DNA of 64,000 nt from Thiocystis violascens DSM 198 (GTDB lineage: Bacteria; Pseudomonadota; Gammaproteobacteria; Chromatiales; Chromatiaceae). The stretch lies in the NCBI RefSeq assembly GCF_000227745.2, contig NC_018012.1:1-64000 (forward strand), read 5' to 3'. The notes beneath the pieces were generated by a model. That model saw nothing but the letters and a program-made list of their open reading frames with translations. It was not told the DNA's origin and made no database searches. Shown here piece after piece: positions 18,686 to 29,735 of the stretch. Numbering within the stretch: the stretch's first letter is position 1; each line of letters starts with the position of its first letter. The position numbers and the translations under genes were made by a program.

Positions 18686-19552
18686 ATGGTGTCGACACGG
18701 GGATTTTCCGCTAGGAGCGGTGGCCCGTTGCGGGTGTTGGTCGATGGCCGGGGTCAGGATCTGCTCGAGGTCGTCGATCGGGGTTTGCAGTACGGGGATG
18801 GTCTGTTCGAGACCATCCGGCTTCGGGACGAGCGTCCCTGTCAATGGCAGCGGCATCTCGACCGACTTGCGTGCGGGGCCGGTCGACTGGGGATTCCATC
18901 GCCCGACCCGAAAAGCCTGGCTGCGGAGATTGCCGACGCGGCGCACGGACTGGATGACGGCGTGCTGAAACTGATCCTGACCCGAGGGCGCGGCGGCAGA
19001 GGCTATCGTCCGCCAGACTCGCCGCAACCGCGGCGCATCCTGCTGACCTATCCCTTGCCTCTCGATCCGCTCGGATCCTGGGAGGAGGGCGTCTCAGTCC
19101 GTTACTGCCGCACTCCCGCCTCCATCAATCCCGCGCTGGCTGGGATCAAGCACCTGAACCGGCTGGATTCCGTCCTGGGCAGTCGCGAATGGAGCGATCC
19201 GACGATTGCCGAGGGACTGATGCTCGATCCGTCCGGTGGTGTCGTCGGCGGCACCCGGACCAATCTCTTTCTGTGGGATGGGAGGCGGCTTCTGACACCG
19301 CCGGTCGATCGTAGCGGGATCGCCGGAACCCGGCGGGCCTTGACCATGGATCTGGCGGCTCAATCGGGTCTTGACTGCGTCGAGTCACGGCTCGAACCCG
19401 CCGATCTCAGCCTCGCGCGGGGATTGTTCCTCACCAACGCCATCGTGGGCATCTGGCCCGTGCGGGAACTCGCGGGGCATTCGTTCGACCTAACGCGTTT
19501 GCCCTGGTCTCTGTTGGACGCTGTCCGACAGGCCGCTCAAACACCGGGATGA
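18686..19552 (+). CDS. pabC: Aminodeoxychorismate lyase
   Basis: A 288-residue fold-type IV PLP enzyme that releases p-aminobenzoate and pyruvate from 4-amino-4-deoxychorismate in folate synthesis. DRGLQYGDGLFETIR near residue 30, the PLP lysine in IKHLNRLDSVL, and GGTRTNLFL fit the PabC/branched-chain aminotransferase IV fold. The fabF-pabC-mltG order supports PabC over DAAT or IlvE. The first 15-18 residues are not conserved-looking, so a GTG near 18730 is an alternative start. Confidence 0.88.
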   Translation: MVSTRGFSARSGGPLRVLVDGRGQDLLEVVDRGLQYGDGLFETIRLRDERPCQWQRHLDRLACGAGRLGIPSPDPKSLAAEIADAAHGLDDGVLKLILTRGRGGRGYRPPDSPQPRRILLTYPLPLDPLGSWEEGVSVRYCRTPASINPALAGIKHLNRLDSVLGSREWSDPTIAEGLMLDPSGGVVGGTRTNLFLWDGRRLLTPPVDRSGIAGTRRALTMDLAAQSGLDCVESRLEPADLSLARGLFLTNAIVGIWPVRELAGHSFDLTRLPWSLLDAVRQAAQTPG

Positions 19553-19561
19553 TTTTGTTCG

Positions 19562-22429
<2,868 letters not shown>

Positions 22430-22431
22430 AG

Positions 22432-22803
22432 ATGAGTGCGACCACGACGTCCGCTGGATCGCTGGGCGGGCAACAGCGGATTCTCAGTTTCGCCATCAAG
22501 GACAAGAGCGCGCTCTATATGTCCTTTATGCCGTACATCAAGAATGGCGGTCTGTTCATTCCGACCACCAAAAACTATCAACTCGGCGACGAGATCTTTC
22601 TGCTGCTGCAATTGATGGAAGAGACCGACCGCATCCCGGTCGCCGGCAAGGTGGTCTGGGTGACGCCGGCGGGCGCCGAGGGGAACCGCTCCATTGGTGT
22701 CGGTGTCCAGTTCAGCGAACAGGATAAGGGAGGCGCGCGGCGCAAGATCGAGGCCTATCTGGCCGGCGCGCTCAATTCCGACCGGCCCACGCATACCATG
22801 TAA
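22432..22803 (+). CDS. pilZ: PilZ-domain protein (type IV pilus assembly PilZ)
   Basis: A 123-residue single-domain protein. YIKNGGLFIPT and GKVVWVTPAG with GVGVQF follow the PilZ fold, but the N-terminal RxxxR c-di-GMP-binding motif is absent, as in the type IV pilus PilZ of Pseudomonas and Xanthomonas, which acts with PilB and FimX rather than binding c-di-GMP. The location between holB and tatD is the classical one. The start is the ATG 3 bp after holB. Confidence 0.93.
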   Translation: MSATTTSAGSLGGQQRILSFAIKDKSALYMSFMPYIKNGGLFIPTTKNYQLGDEIFLLLQLMEETDRIPVAGKVVWVTPAGAEGNRSIGVGVQFSEQDKGGARRKIEAYLAGALNSDRPTHTM

Positions 22804-22833
22804 CCGCGCAACCGCGCACAGTCAGGAACCGCG

Positions 22834-23607
22834 ATGCTCGTCGACTCTCACTGCCACCTTGATCGGGTGGATCTCAAGCCCTATGACGGCGACTTCGCAC
22901 GCCTGATGGGCGCCTGCGCCGATGCCGGCGTGACCCAACTGTTGTGCGTCTCCATCGACCTTGAGCAGTATCCAGCGATGCGCCAACTGGTCGATCCCTT
23001 CCCTCAGGTCGCGGTCTCGGTGGGCGTGCATCCCAATCAGGAGACCAGGACCGAGGCGAGCGTCGAGCAATTGGTCGAACTGGCCGCCGATCCCCGCAAT
23101 GTCGCCATTGGCGAGACGGGTCTCGATACCTATCGCAGCGAGGGCGATCTGACCTGGCAGCAGGCGCGTTTCCGCACCCATATCGCCGCCGCGCGCGCCT
23201 GCGGCAAACCGCTGATCGTCCATACCCGCGAGGCGCGCGCGGACACCATCCGCATCCTGACTGAAGAGCGGGCGAGCGAGGTCGGCGGCGTTCTGCACTG
23301 TTTCACCGAGAACTGGGAGATGGCGAGTCAGGGACTGGATCTCGGCTTTTACATTTCTTTCTCGGGCATCCTGACCTTCAAGGCGGCCGTCGAATTGCGC
23401 GAGGTCGCGCGTCAGGTGCCGCTGGATCGGCTGCTGATCGAAACCGACTCGCCCTATCTGGCGCCCGTGCCCTATCGCGGCAAACCCAATGAACCGCGGT
23501 ACGTGAGCCATGTCGCGGACTGTCTCGCCGGGATTCGCGGCATGGATCCGTTGGAGATCGCGGCCATCACCGGCGATAATTACCGACGCCTGTTCAATCT
23601 CGAATGA
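22834..23607 (+). CDS. TatD/YcfH family metal-dependent hydrolase
   Basis: 257 residues, normal for the family. The metal-binding residues are visible: DSHCHLD at the N-terminus, Glu in GETGLD, His in IVHTREA, His in LHCFTENW, and Asp in ETDSPYLAP. Members are 3'-5' DNases or related phosphoesterases. It ends the holB-pilZ-tatD block. YcfH is the E. coli orthologue suggested by position. Confidence 0.93.
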   Translation: MLVDSHCHLDRVDLKPYDGDFARLMGACADAGVTQLLCVSIDLEQYPAMRQLVDPFPQVAVSVGVHPNQETRTEASVEQLVELAADPRNVAIGETGLDTYRSEGDLTWQQARFRTHIAAARACGKPLIVHTREARADTIRILTEERASEVGGVLHCFTENWEMASQGLDLGFYISFSGILTFKAAVELREVARQVPLDRLLIETDSPYLAPVPYRGKPNEPRYVSHVADCLAGIRGMDPLEIAAITGDNYRRLFNLE

Positions 23608-23648
23608 CACGTTCATTGCTCGCGCTTGCGAGCATGAGATGACATCGG

Positions 23649-24962
23649 ATGACCCAGGACACCCTGACCGAATGTCTCGAATGCGGCCTGCTTCAACGCA
23701 ATCCGGCCTTGCCGCCCGGAGGTGTCTCGGAGTGCGCCCGCTGCGGCTGCGTCCTGCATCGTGACCGACCGGATAGTCTGAATCGCACCCTAGCGCTGAC
23801 GATTGCCGGGTTCGTACTCTTCATCGTCGCCAATGCGTTCCCGTTCCTGTCGTTCGAGATGCAGGGACAGTCGACCCAGACGACCCTCCTGACGGGCGTG
23901 ATGGATCTCTACCAGGGCGGTAACTGGTTCATCGCCGCCGTGGTGCTCTTTACCAGCGCCCTGGCGCCAGGGTTGCAGTTGGTGCTACTGCTGGCGGTGC
24001 TGATTCCGCTTGCGCTGGGGCACATGCCGCCCTGGCTGCCGCGTCTCTATCGCTGGGTACGAACCCTGGCGCCCTGGGGCATGATGGATGTCTTCATGCT
24101 CGGGATTCTGGTCTCGGTGGTGAAGCTGTCGGAGATGGCAACCATCGTTCCGGGTGCCTCGCTCTTTGCCTTTGGCGCGCTGATTCTGATTCTGGCGGCG
24201 GCGCAGGCGGCCCTGGATCCGGATCTGGTGTGGTCGCGGGTGCCTTTGAAGATCGACCCTTCGCGACCGGTGCGACCCGGCGACGATCATCTCGTCTGCG
24301 ATGTCTGCGAATTGGTGATGCACCGCTCGGATGCCGTGCGGGATCATCGCTCCTTCGGCCTCGCGCTGAACCGCCTCCCGCGGTGTCCGCGTTGCGCGGA
24401 CGTGCTGCACCGGCGCAAGCCGCACACTCTTCAGCGCACTTGGGCGCTGGTGGCGGCGGCGATTGCGTTCTATCTCCCGGCGAATCTGCTGCCGATCATG
24501 ACGATGACCTCGCTCGGTTACGTTCAATCGGATACCATTTTCAGCGGCGTACTCTTTCTGCTGGACTATGGCCTGTGGCCACTGGCGCTCGTCGTCTTCA
24601 TCGCCAGCGTGGTCGTGCCGCTCCTGAAACTGTTGATCCTGGTCTTTCTGCTGCTGTCGGTGCACTGGCGCTCGCACTGGCGTCCGCGCGAGCGCACCCG
24701 GCTTTATCGTGTCCTGGAGCTGATCGGGCGCTGGTCCATGGTGGATATCTTCGTGGTCACCATCCTGGTGGCGCTGGTGCGGCTGGGACATCTGGCGAGC
24801 GTTCAGGCGGAGGCGGGCGCCATCTTCTTTTGCGCGGTCGTGGTCGTCACCATGCTCGCGTCCATGTCCTTCGATCCCAGACTGATCTGGGATGTCCTGG
24901 AGCGGGAGCCGCATGTCAGAAACCCCGAGCGATCGCACCGCCTCGCCACCGGCGTCCCTTGA
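23649..24962 (+). CDS. pqiA: Paraquat-inducible protein A family membrane protein
   Basis: A 437-residue inner-membrane protein formed of two PqiA repeats. Each repeat opens with a rubredoxin-like cysteine pair set (CLECG with CARCGC near the N-terminus, CDVCE with CPRCAD mid-protein) followed by four predicted membrane helices, and both contain the DVFMLGILVSVVKL / DIFVVTILVALVRL pattern. PqiABC carries lipids between the inner and outer membranes. It overlaps pqiB by 50 bp. Confidence 0.93.
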   Translation: MTQDTLTECLECGLLQRNPALPPGGVSECARCGCVLHRDRPDSLNRTLALTIAGFVLFIVANAFPFLSFEMQGQSTQTTLLTGVMDLYQGGNWFIAAVVLFTSALAPGLQLVLLLAVLIPLALGHMPPWLPRLYRWVRTLAPWGMMDVFMLGILVSVVKLSEMATIVPGASLFAFGALILILAAAQAALDPDLVWSRVPLKIDPSRPVRPGDDHLVCDVCELVMHRSDAVRDHRSFGLALNRLPRCPRCADVLHRRKPHTLQRTWALVAAAIAFYLPANLLPIMTMTSLGYVQSDTIFSGVLFLLDYGLWPLALVVFIASVVVPLLKLLILVFLLLSVHWRSHWRPRERTRLYRVLELIGRWSMVDIFVVTILVALVRLGHLASVQAEAGAIFFCAVVVVTMLASMSFDPRLIWDVLEREPHVRNPERSHRLATGVP

Positions 24963-26622
24963 CGCGCCCTCCGAGCCGCTCCCCGAGGCACTCGTCCGGC
25001 GCGGCGGGGTTTCGCTGGTCTGGCTGATTCCGCTGCTGGCGCTGGCGATCGGCGTCTGGCTGGCCGTCAAGACCCTCGCGGAACAGGGGCCGACCATCCA
25101 CATCGAATTCAAGACCGCCTCGGGGCTTGCCGCGGGGCAAACCAAGGTCAAATTCAAGGATGTGGAGGTGGGGCAGGTGACTGCCGTCGATGTCAGCGCG
25201 GATCTCAAGACCGTGATCGTCACCGCCGAACTCAAGCATGTCTTCGCGGATTTTCTGACCGAGAAAACCCGTTTCTGGGTCGAGCGTCCGCGCGTCTCGG
25301 CGAGCGGAATTTCGGGCTTGGAGACCCTGTTGTCCGGCGCCTTTATTGCTCTGGATCCGGTCACCGACGGACGGCCGAGACGGGATTTCACAGGACTCGA
25401 AGAACCGCCGCTGTTCACGACCTCGGAGCCGGGCCGGCGTTTCGTGCTGCGCGCGCCGACCCTGGGATCGCTCAACATCGGCTCGCCGGTCTATTATCGT
25501 CAGATCCAGGTGGGGCAGGTGGCCGGCTATGCGCTGGATGCGGATGGCCAGGCGGTCAGCATCGAGGTGTTCGTCTCCTCGCCGCACGATGCGCTGGTGT
25601 CCCCCCGAACCCGGTTCTGGAACGCGAGCGGGATCGATTTCTCGCTGAGTTCCGCCGGAGTCAAGGTCGATACGCTCTCGCTCCTGTCGGTGCTGATTGG
25701 CGGCGTCTCCTTCGATACCCCCGAGACCATCGCCGCGACTCCGCTCGGGGCCAGCGATCAGGCGCTGGCGCCCGGCGAAGACGCGGGGCATTTCATGCTG
25801 TATTCGAGTCGCGCGGAGGCCTACGCCAAGACCTATGCGCGCAAGGAGCGGTATCTGCTCTTTTTCGATGGCTCGGTACGCGGGCTCGCCATCGGCGCGC
25901 CGGTGCTGCTGAAGGGCATCGATCTGGGCAGGGTGCTGGATGTCCAGCTTCAGTTCAGCGTCGAGGATGCGCAATTCCGTCTCCCGGTGCTGATCGAGAT
26001 CGAACCCGACCGCATCGCGATCCTGGGCGATTCCGGCAAACTTGAGGGGCAGCGGATGGTGGAACGGTTGGTCGAGACCGGGTTGCGGGGGCAGCTCAAA
26101 TCCAGCAGCCTGTTGACCGGAGAGCTGTATGTCGATCTCGATGTCTATCCCGAGGCCAAGCCCGCGCGGGTCGCGCGCCATGGCGACTACGGGGTGATCC
26201 CGACGCTCCCGGCACAGTTGGAGGCGCTGACGACCCAGCTCGCCAACATTCTGGACAAGCTCGAGCGCCTCCCGCTCGACCGGATCGGCGAGGAACTGAG
26301 TCAGACGGTGGCGGGCGCCAACGCTCTGATCAACTCGCCCGAACTCAAGCGGACGCTGGTCGAACTCGAAGGCGCGCTGGTCGGCGCGCGCGCGACCGCC
26401 GAGCAACTCAACGACCGGATCGCGCCGGAACTGGCCTTGACGCTCCAACAAACCGCCGCCACGCTCAAGGCGACGAGCGCGACGATTTCGGAGAATTCGG
26501 CCGTCTCGATCGAGATGCGCCGCATGTTTCAGGAAGTCTCCACGGCGGCGCGCTCGGTTCGGTTGATGGCCGATTATCTGGAACGTCATCCCGAGGCGCT
26601 GCTCAAGGGGAAGGGCCGATGA
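24913..26622 (+). CDS. pqiB: MCE-domain lipid transport protein PqiB
   Basis: 569 residues. A single N-terminal membrane helix (VWLIPLLALAIGVWLAV) anchors three MCE domains (starting near residues 55, 175 and 290, with VKFKDVEVGQV, SPVYYRQIQVGQV and APVLLKGIDLGRV) and a long C-terminal coiled coil. In E. coli PqiB stacked hexameric MCE rings and the coiled coil form a tunnel across the periplasm. The start at 24913 gives a compact N-terminus; an upstream GTG at 24892 is less likely. Confidence 0.93.
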   Translation: MSETPSDRTASPPASLDAPSEPLPEALVRRGGVSLVWLIPLLALAIGVWLAVKTLAEQGPTIHIEFKTASGLAAGQTKVKFKDVEVGQVTAVDVSADLKTVIVTAELKHVFADFLTEKTRFWVERPRVSASGISGLETLLSGAFIALDPVTDGRPRRDFTGLEEPPLFTTSEPGRRFVLRAPTLGSLNIGSPVYYRQIQVGQVAGYALDADGQAVSIEVFVSSPHDALVSPRTRFWNASGIDFSLSSAGVKVDTLSLLSVLIGGVSFDTPETIAATPLGASDQALAPGEDAGHFMLYSSRAEAYAKTYARKERYLLFFDGSVRGLAIGAPVLLKGIDLGRVLDVQLQFSVEDAQFRLPVLIEIEPDRIAILGDSGKLEGQRMVERLVETGLRGQLKSSSLLTGELYVDLDVYPEAKPARVARHGDYGVIPTLPAQLEALTTQLANILDKLERLPLDRIGEELSQTVAGANALINSPELKRTLVELEGALVGARATAEQLNDRIAPELALTLQQTAATLKATSATISENSAVSIEMRRMFQEVSTAARSVRLMADYLERHPEALLKGKGR

Positions 26623-27248
26623 GTCCGAGGTTGCCGTGGCGAACCCTGGTCGTTCTGGCGGTGCTGAATCTTGGCGGGTGCGCGAGTACGCCGCCGTCCA
26701 GTTTCTATCTCCTGTCCGTCTTATCGGCCATGGACGGACCGCCGACCCCTGCGGACAGCGAACTGGCGATCGGATTGGGTCCGGTGTCCTTTCCGGTCTT
26801 TCTGGATCGGCCGCAGATCGTGACCCAGACGGGTGGAAATCGTCTCGCGGTCGACGAGTTCCATCGTTGGGGCGGGACGCTGCAGGATGATTTCATGCGG
26901 GTCTGGAGCGAAAACCTGGCACGTTTGCTCGGTACCAGCCGCATTCTGATCTTGCCGAGCGAGGTGCGCTATCCGCTCGATGTCAGGATCGCCGCCGAGG
27001 TTCTGGCCTTCCAGGGAACCGCCGACGCTCAGGCTTTGCTCAAGGTGCGCTGGGTCGTCCTCGACCCCAATCTCGATCGGGTGCTGGCCGTGCGCGAGAG
27101 CCGCTACCAGCGTCCGCTGGCCGCGCCAAAAGACGAAAACGCACTGATTGCCGCCCTGAGCGCGACGCTGGCCGATTTCAGCCGGGAGGTGGCGACGCTG
27201 GCGCGGGATCTTCCCAAGCAGGCGCCGGCGTTCGATGAAAAGAGATAA
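26619..27248 (+). CDS. pqiC: PqiC-type outer-membrane lipoprotein (ABC transport auxiliary)
   Basis: A 209-residue lipoprotein with lipobox NLGGC (Cys near residue 21) followed by STPPSSFYLLSVL, the family's typical FYxL start. The middle contains VDEFHRWGGTLQDDFMRVWSENLARLL, matching the DUF330/PqiC (YmbA) signature. It docks the PqiB tunnel to the outer membrane. The start overlaps pqiB by 4 bp, completing pqiABC. Confidence 0.92.
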   Translation: MSPRLPWRTLVVLAVLNLGGCASTPPSSFYLLSVLSAMDGPPTPADSELAIGLGPVSFPVFLDRPQIVTQTGGNRLAVDEFHRWGGTLQDDFMRVWSENLARLLGTSRILILPSEVRYPLDVRIAAEVLAFQGTADAQALLKVRWVVLDPNLDRVLAVRESRYQRPLAAPKDENALIAALSATLADFSREVATLARDLPKQAPAFDEKR

Positions 27249-27291
27249 GGCGATTTCCGGGAAAGTTTCTACCGGAATCAACGCTTTCAAT

Positions 27292-27313
27292 GGACAGGAT
27301 TCACAGGATTTTT
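27292..27313 (+). repeat. 22-nt dispersed motif, copy 1
   Basis: GGACAGGATTCACAGGATTT plus TT. A near-identical copy (20 of 22 positions) lies inverted at 48421-48442, also in an intergenic gap. Confidence 0.55.
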
Positions 27314-27363
27314 CAAGATTGACAGTCTCTCCGTGGGTAGGTTGTTGTCAGGAGATCACCTAA

Positions 27364-27404
27364 GAAACCGTTCGTGGTGAGGCACTCGAACCACGAACGG
27401 TTTC
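27364..27404. repeat. Long perfect inverted repeat upstream of dsrR
   Basis: 15-bp perfect arms (GAAACCGTTCGTGGT and its complement) separated by 11 nt that can themselves pair GAG with CTC. It lies 160 bp downstream of pqiC and 150 bp upstream of dsrR. No T tract flanks it, so it may be a REP-like element, an RNA-stability hairpin or a terminator. Confidence 0.6.
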
Positions 27405-27552
27405 GCGCTCCGAGGCGGCGGATGTTCTCCCTTTTTCTTTCGTGGACGTTGATCGAGGGCATGCCGCACAAGCGGCGCGGTCCAAAACTCGCATCAGAAG
27501 GTTTAAACTGACGAGAGTTTCGACGCGAATAGCCAACAGGTAAAGGTCTGAG

Positions 27553-27867
27553 ATGTTCAAACTCACAGCAGCAGCCGCCGAACAGGTTCTCAAGGCGGCG
27601 AGTCAGGGTGGCGCCGAGGGTTTGTCGCTGCGACTGGCCGCCGTCCGGCAGCCGGATGGCGGGATCGATTATCGCATGGGGTTCGACGAACTCACCGAGG
27701 ACGACATTCGGATGAACTGCGCGGGCGTCGATGTTGTCATGACCCTCGAACAGGTTCCCTTGCTGGATCAGGCGACCATGGATTATGTCGAGATCGAACC
27801 GGGCCAGTTTCATTTCATCTTTCTCAATCCGAAAGACCCGAACTTCAAGCCGCCGATCGAGGACTAG
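27553..27867 (+). CDS. dsrR: DsrR, IscA-like protein without the scaffold cysteines
   Basis: A 104-residue HesB/IscA-fold protein. The three cysteines that bind iron-sulfur clusters in IscA/SufA are missing: the first site reads LRLAAVRQPDGG, and the C-terminal CxC region reads FIFLNPKDPNF. This is the hallmark of DsrR from Allochromatium, which has the same length and is needed for full sulfur-globule oxidation, probably by supporting dsr expression or assembly. dsrS follows 51 bp downstream. No dsrN or other dsr gene lies upstream in this window; pqiC does. Confidence 0.85.
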   Translation: MFKLTAAAAEQVLKAASQGGAEGLSLRLAAVRQPDGGIDYRMGFDELTEDDIRMNCAGVDVVMTLEQVPLLDQATMDYVEIEPGQFHFIFLNPKDPNFKPPIED

Positions 27868-27918
27868 CGATGCGTTCTTCAACCACCGCCAGGCGGTTCG
27901 CCCGGGCGTCCTGATCCG

Positions 27919-29034
27919 ATGGATCTCACTCCCGAGGATCGCCTCCGGCTCAACGTCCTGCTCGCCAACCAACCCCAGGCGATCCGCATCGACGAGTGCC
28001 GGATGCTTGTCCAGGGGCTTGGTCCCCAGGGCGAAGCGACCATTCGGCTCAATCCCAATACCCGCCCGGAGCCGTATCTGCGCCGGGTGCGGGAGTTGCT
28101 TTCCGGGCATGTCCTGGGCTCGCCCGGCGGCTATCCCATTTATCTGCGACGCTGGACCCGAATGGGCCAGATGCGTGACGACAGCCTCGCGCAACTGCTG
28201 CTGCTCGGCGAGCCCGAGGCGGTGGTCGCCGCCGTCTGCGCGCCTGGACTCAGCGAGGAATTGGCGCGACGCGCCTGGTGGGCGATGGAGGACGCCGGCA
28301 ATGCCCGCCGCATGCTCGCCAATCCAGCCATCGTCCGCAGCGCCATGGGTCGGGTGCTTGCCGATTATCTGATGGAATACCTGCCGTTCGAGACCGAAAG
28401 CGAGGCGATCGTCGAATCGGTTCGGCTGATGCTGCAGCCGGGTCTGCTCGACGCGGAACGGCGGGGCGATCTCTGGCGCAAGTCCGCTCGCAAGCATGCC
28501 TATCTGGTCGGGTTTCTCCAGGCATTGCCGGACGATCTCCCGGAACCGCCGCCCGCGCGCGCGTTGGCGGAGACTGTCCGTGACTTGGTGGAGCAACACG
28601 ATACCGTCGCGGCTTTGCTCCAGCGCGCGTGTTCGGGGCAGGGTCAGGCGTTTCTCAAGACAGTCGGGGACGTGCTCGCCAAGCCGCCCAGTCAGGAGAT
28701 CGTGCTCGCCGCCTTCGCCTGTCTGCGCGCGTATTTCGCCCCGTTGCGCCCGGGGGGCGATCCCGATCTCGCGCTCGACGCCCTGCTCGCGGACGCCGGA
28801 CAATTCGTCGATGCGGACGCCCCGGACGCACGGGTCGCCGGGATTCTGCGGCGGATACCGGCCCTGGCCCCCGAGATCGCGGCCATGCGGTTTCTCTCCG
28901 GCGTGGGCTATGGCCTGATCCGGCCCATTCTGTCCGACTCCACCACGCTGGGCAGTCTCATGCGCCGCAAGCTCGCCCCCGTCATCGATCCGATCCGCGA
29001 GCGTCTGGACGCCTTGCGTCGTCCGACGGATTGA
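27919..29034 (+). CDS. dsrS: DsrS, cytoplasmic sulfur-oxidation accessory protein
   Basis: A 371-residue (about 41 kDa) soluble, helix-rich protein without signal peptide or membrane segments and without a recognised catalytic domain. Size, composition and position right after a cysteine-less IscA-like dsrR match DsrS of Allochromatium vinosum, the last gene of its dsr cluster and of unknown biochemical role. Here it is followed after only 5 bp by a response-regulator gene, suggesting co-transcription with the two-component system. Confidence 0.78.
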   Translation: MDLTPEDRLRLNVLLANQPQAIRIDECRMLVQGLGPQGEATIRLNPNTRPEPYLRRVRELLSGHVLGSPGGYPIYLRRWTRMGQMRDDSLAQLLLLGEPEAVVAAVCAPGLSEELARRAWWAMEDAGNARRMLANPAIVRSAMGRVLADYLMEYLPFETESEAIVESVRLMLQPGLLDAERRGDLWRKSARKHAYLVGFLQALPDDLPEPPPARALAETVRDLVEQHDTVAALLQRACSGQGQAFLKTVGDVLAKPPSQEIVLAAFACLRAYFAPLRPGGDPDLALDALLADAGQFVDADAPDARVAGILRRIPALAPEIAAMRFLSGVGYGLIRPILSDSTTLGSLMRRKLAPVIDPIRERLDALRRPTD

Positions 29035-29039
29035 GTTCG

Positions 29040-29729
29040 ATGCACAAGGTTCTGCTGGTCGACGACGATCTGGGTCTGAGCGCGCTGCTGAAGAAATACC
29101 TCGAAGGGGAGGGGTTTCAGGTCGATGCCGTCCAGGATGGCGAGGCCGGCGTGTCGCGGGCGCTGGATGGCGACTATGCCATCGTCGTCCTGGATGTCAT
29201 GTTGCCCCTGCTCGACGGGCTTGAGGCGTTGCGCCGAATCCGTCAAACGAGTCAGATCCCGGTGCTGATGCTGACCGGTCGTGGCGATGATCTGGATCGC
29301 GTCGTGGGACTGGAGCTGGGGGCTGACGACTATGTTCCAAAGCCCTGTACGCCCCGTGAGCTGGTGGCTCGGTTGCGATCCATCCTGCGACGTGTTTCCA
29401 CGGCTGGCCAGGTCGATACGGTGCGCGCGACCCTGAGCGCCGGTCCTCTGACCCTGTGGCCGGAACGTCGTCGCGCCGAATGGCAGGGACAGCCGCTTGA
29501 ACTCACCAGCACCGAATTCAATCTGCTGGAAGTACTGGCGCGTCATGCCGGCCACATCGTCGGCAAGGAGATCCTGTCGGAACAGGGGCTGGGTCGCCCC
29601 CTGGCGCGTTATGACCGCAGCATCGACGTTCATCTGAGCAGTATTCGCCAGAAGCTCGGCGCCCTGCCGAGCGGTCGCTCCTGGATTCAGAGCGTTCGCG
29701 GCATGGGCTATCAGTTGGTCAGGGAATAA
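29040..29729 (+). CDS. OmpR/CpxR-family response regulator
   Basis: 229 residues: an N-terminal receiver domain (VLLVDDD, phospho-acceptor Asp in VVLDVMLP near residue 51, Lys in DDYVPKP) and a C-terminal winged-helix DNA-binding domain (LTSTEFNLLEVLARHAGHIV, RSIDVHLSSIRQKLG, SVRGMGYQLV). LARYDRSIDVHLS is CpxR-like. It follows dsrS by 5 bp and precedes its probable cognate kinase by 6 bp. It could respond to envelope stress and may link it to expression of the unit it belongs to. Confidence 0.9.
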   Translation: MHKVLLVDDDLGLSALLKKYLEGEGFQVDAVQDGEAGVSRALDGDYAIVVLDVMLPLLDGLEALRRIRQTSQIPVLMLTGRGDDLDRVVGLELGADDYVPKPCTPRELVARLRSILRRVSTAGQVDTVRATLSAGPLTLWPERRRAEWQGQPLELTSTEFNLLEVLARHAGHIVGKEILSEQGLGRPLARYDRSIDVHLSSIRQKLGALPSGRSWIQSVRGMGYQLVRE

Positions 29730-29735
29730 TCCGGC

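Larger units (their letters stand above)
27249..27552. other. Intergenic region between pqiC and dsrR with repeat elements
   Basis: 304 bp holding a 22-nt dispersed motif (27292-27313) and a long inverted repeat (27364-27404). No coding signal was seen. The dsrR promoter must lie here; no confident -35/-10 pair was found. GGTAAAGGTCTGAG just before 27553 supplies the dsrR ribosome-binding site. Confidence 0.5.

Noticed and set aside
24916..26589. A 557-codon minus-strand open frame opposite pqiB
   Set aside because: Antisense shadow of an MCE gene; composition is low-complexity Arg/Asp/Gln with no family likeness.
27553..27867. Standard IscA/ErpA iron-sulfur carrier
   Set aside because: All three conserved cysteines are absent and a DsrS-like gene follows, which fits DsrR instead.
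27313..28803. A 496-codon open frame on the minus strand antisense to dsrR and dsrS
   Set aside because: It mirrors the high-GC third-position pattern of the genes on the other strand, has no domain signature and spans two convincing plus-strand genes.
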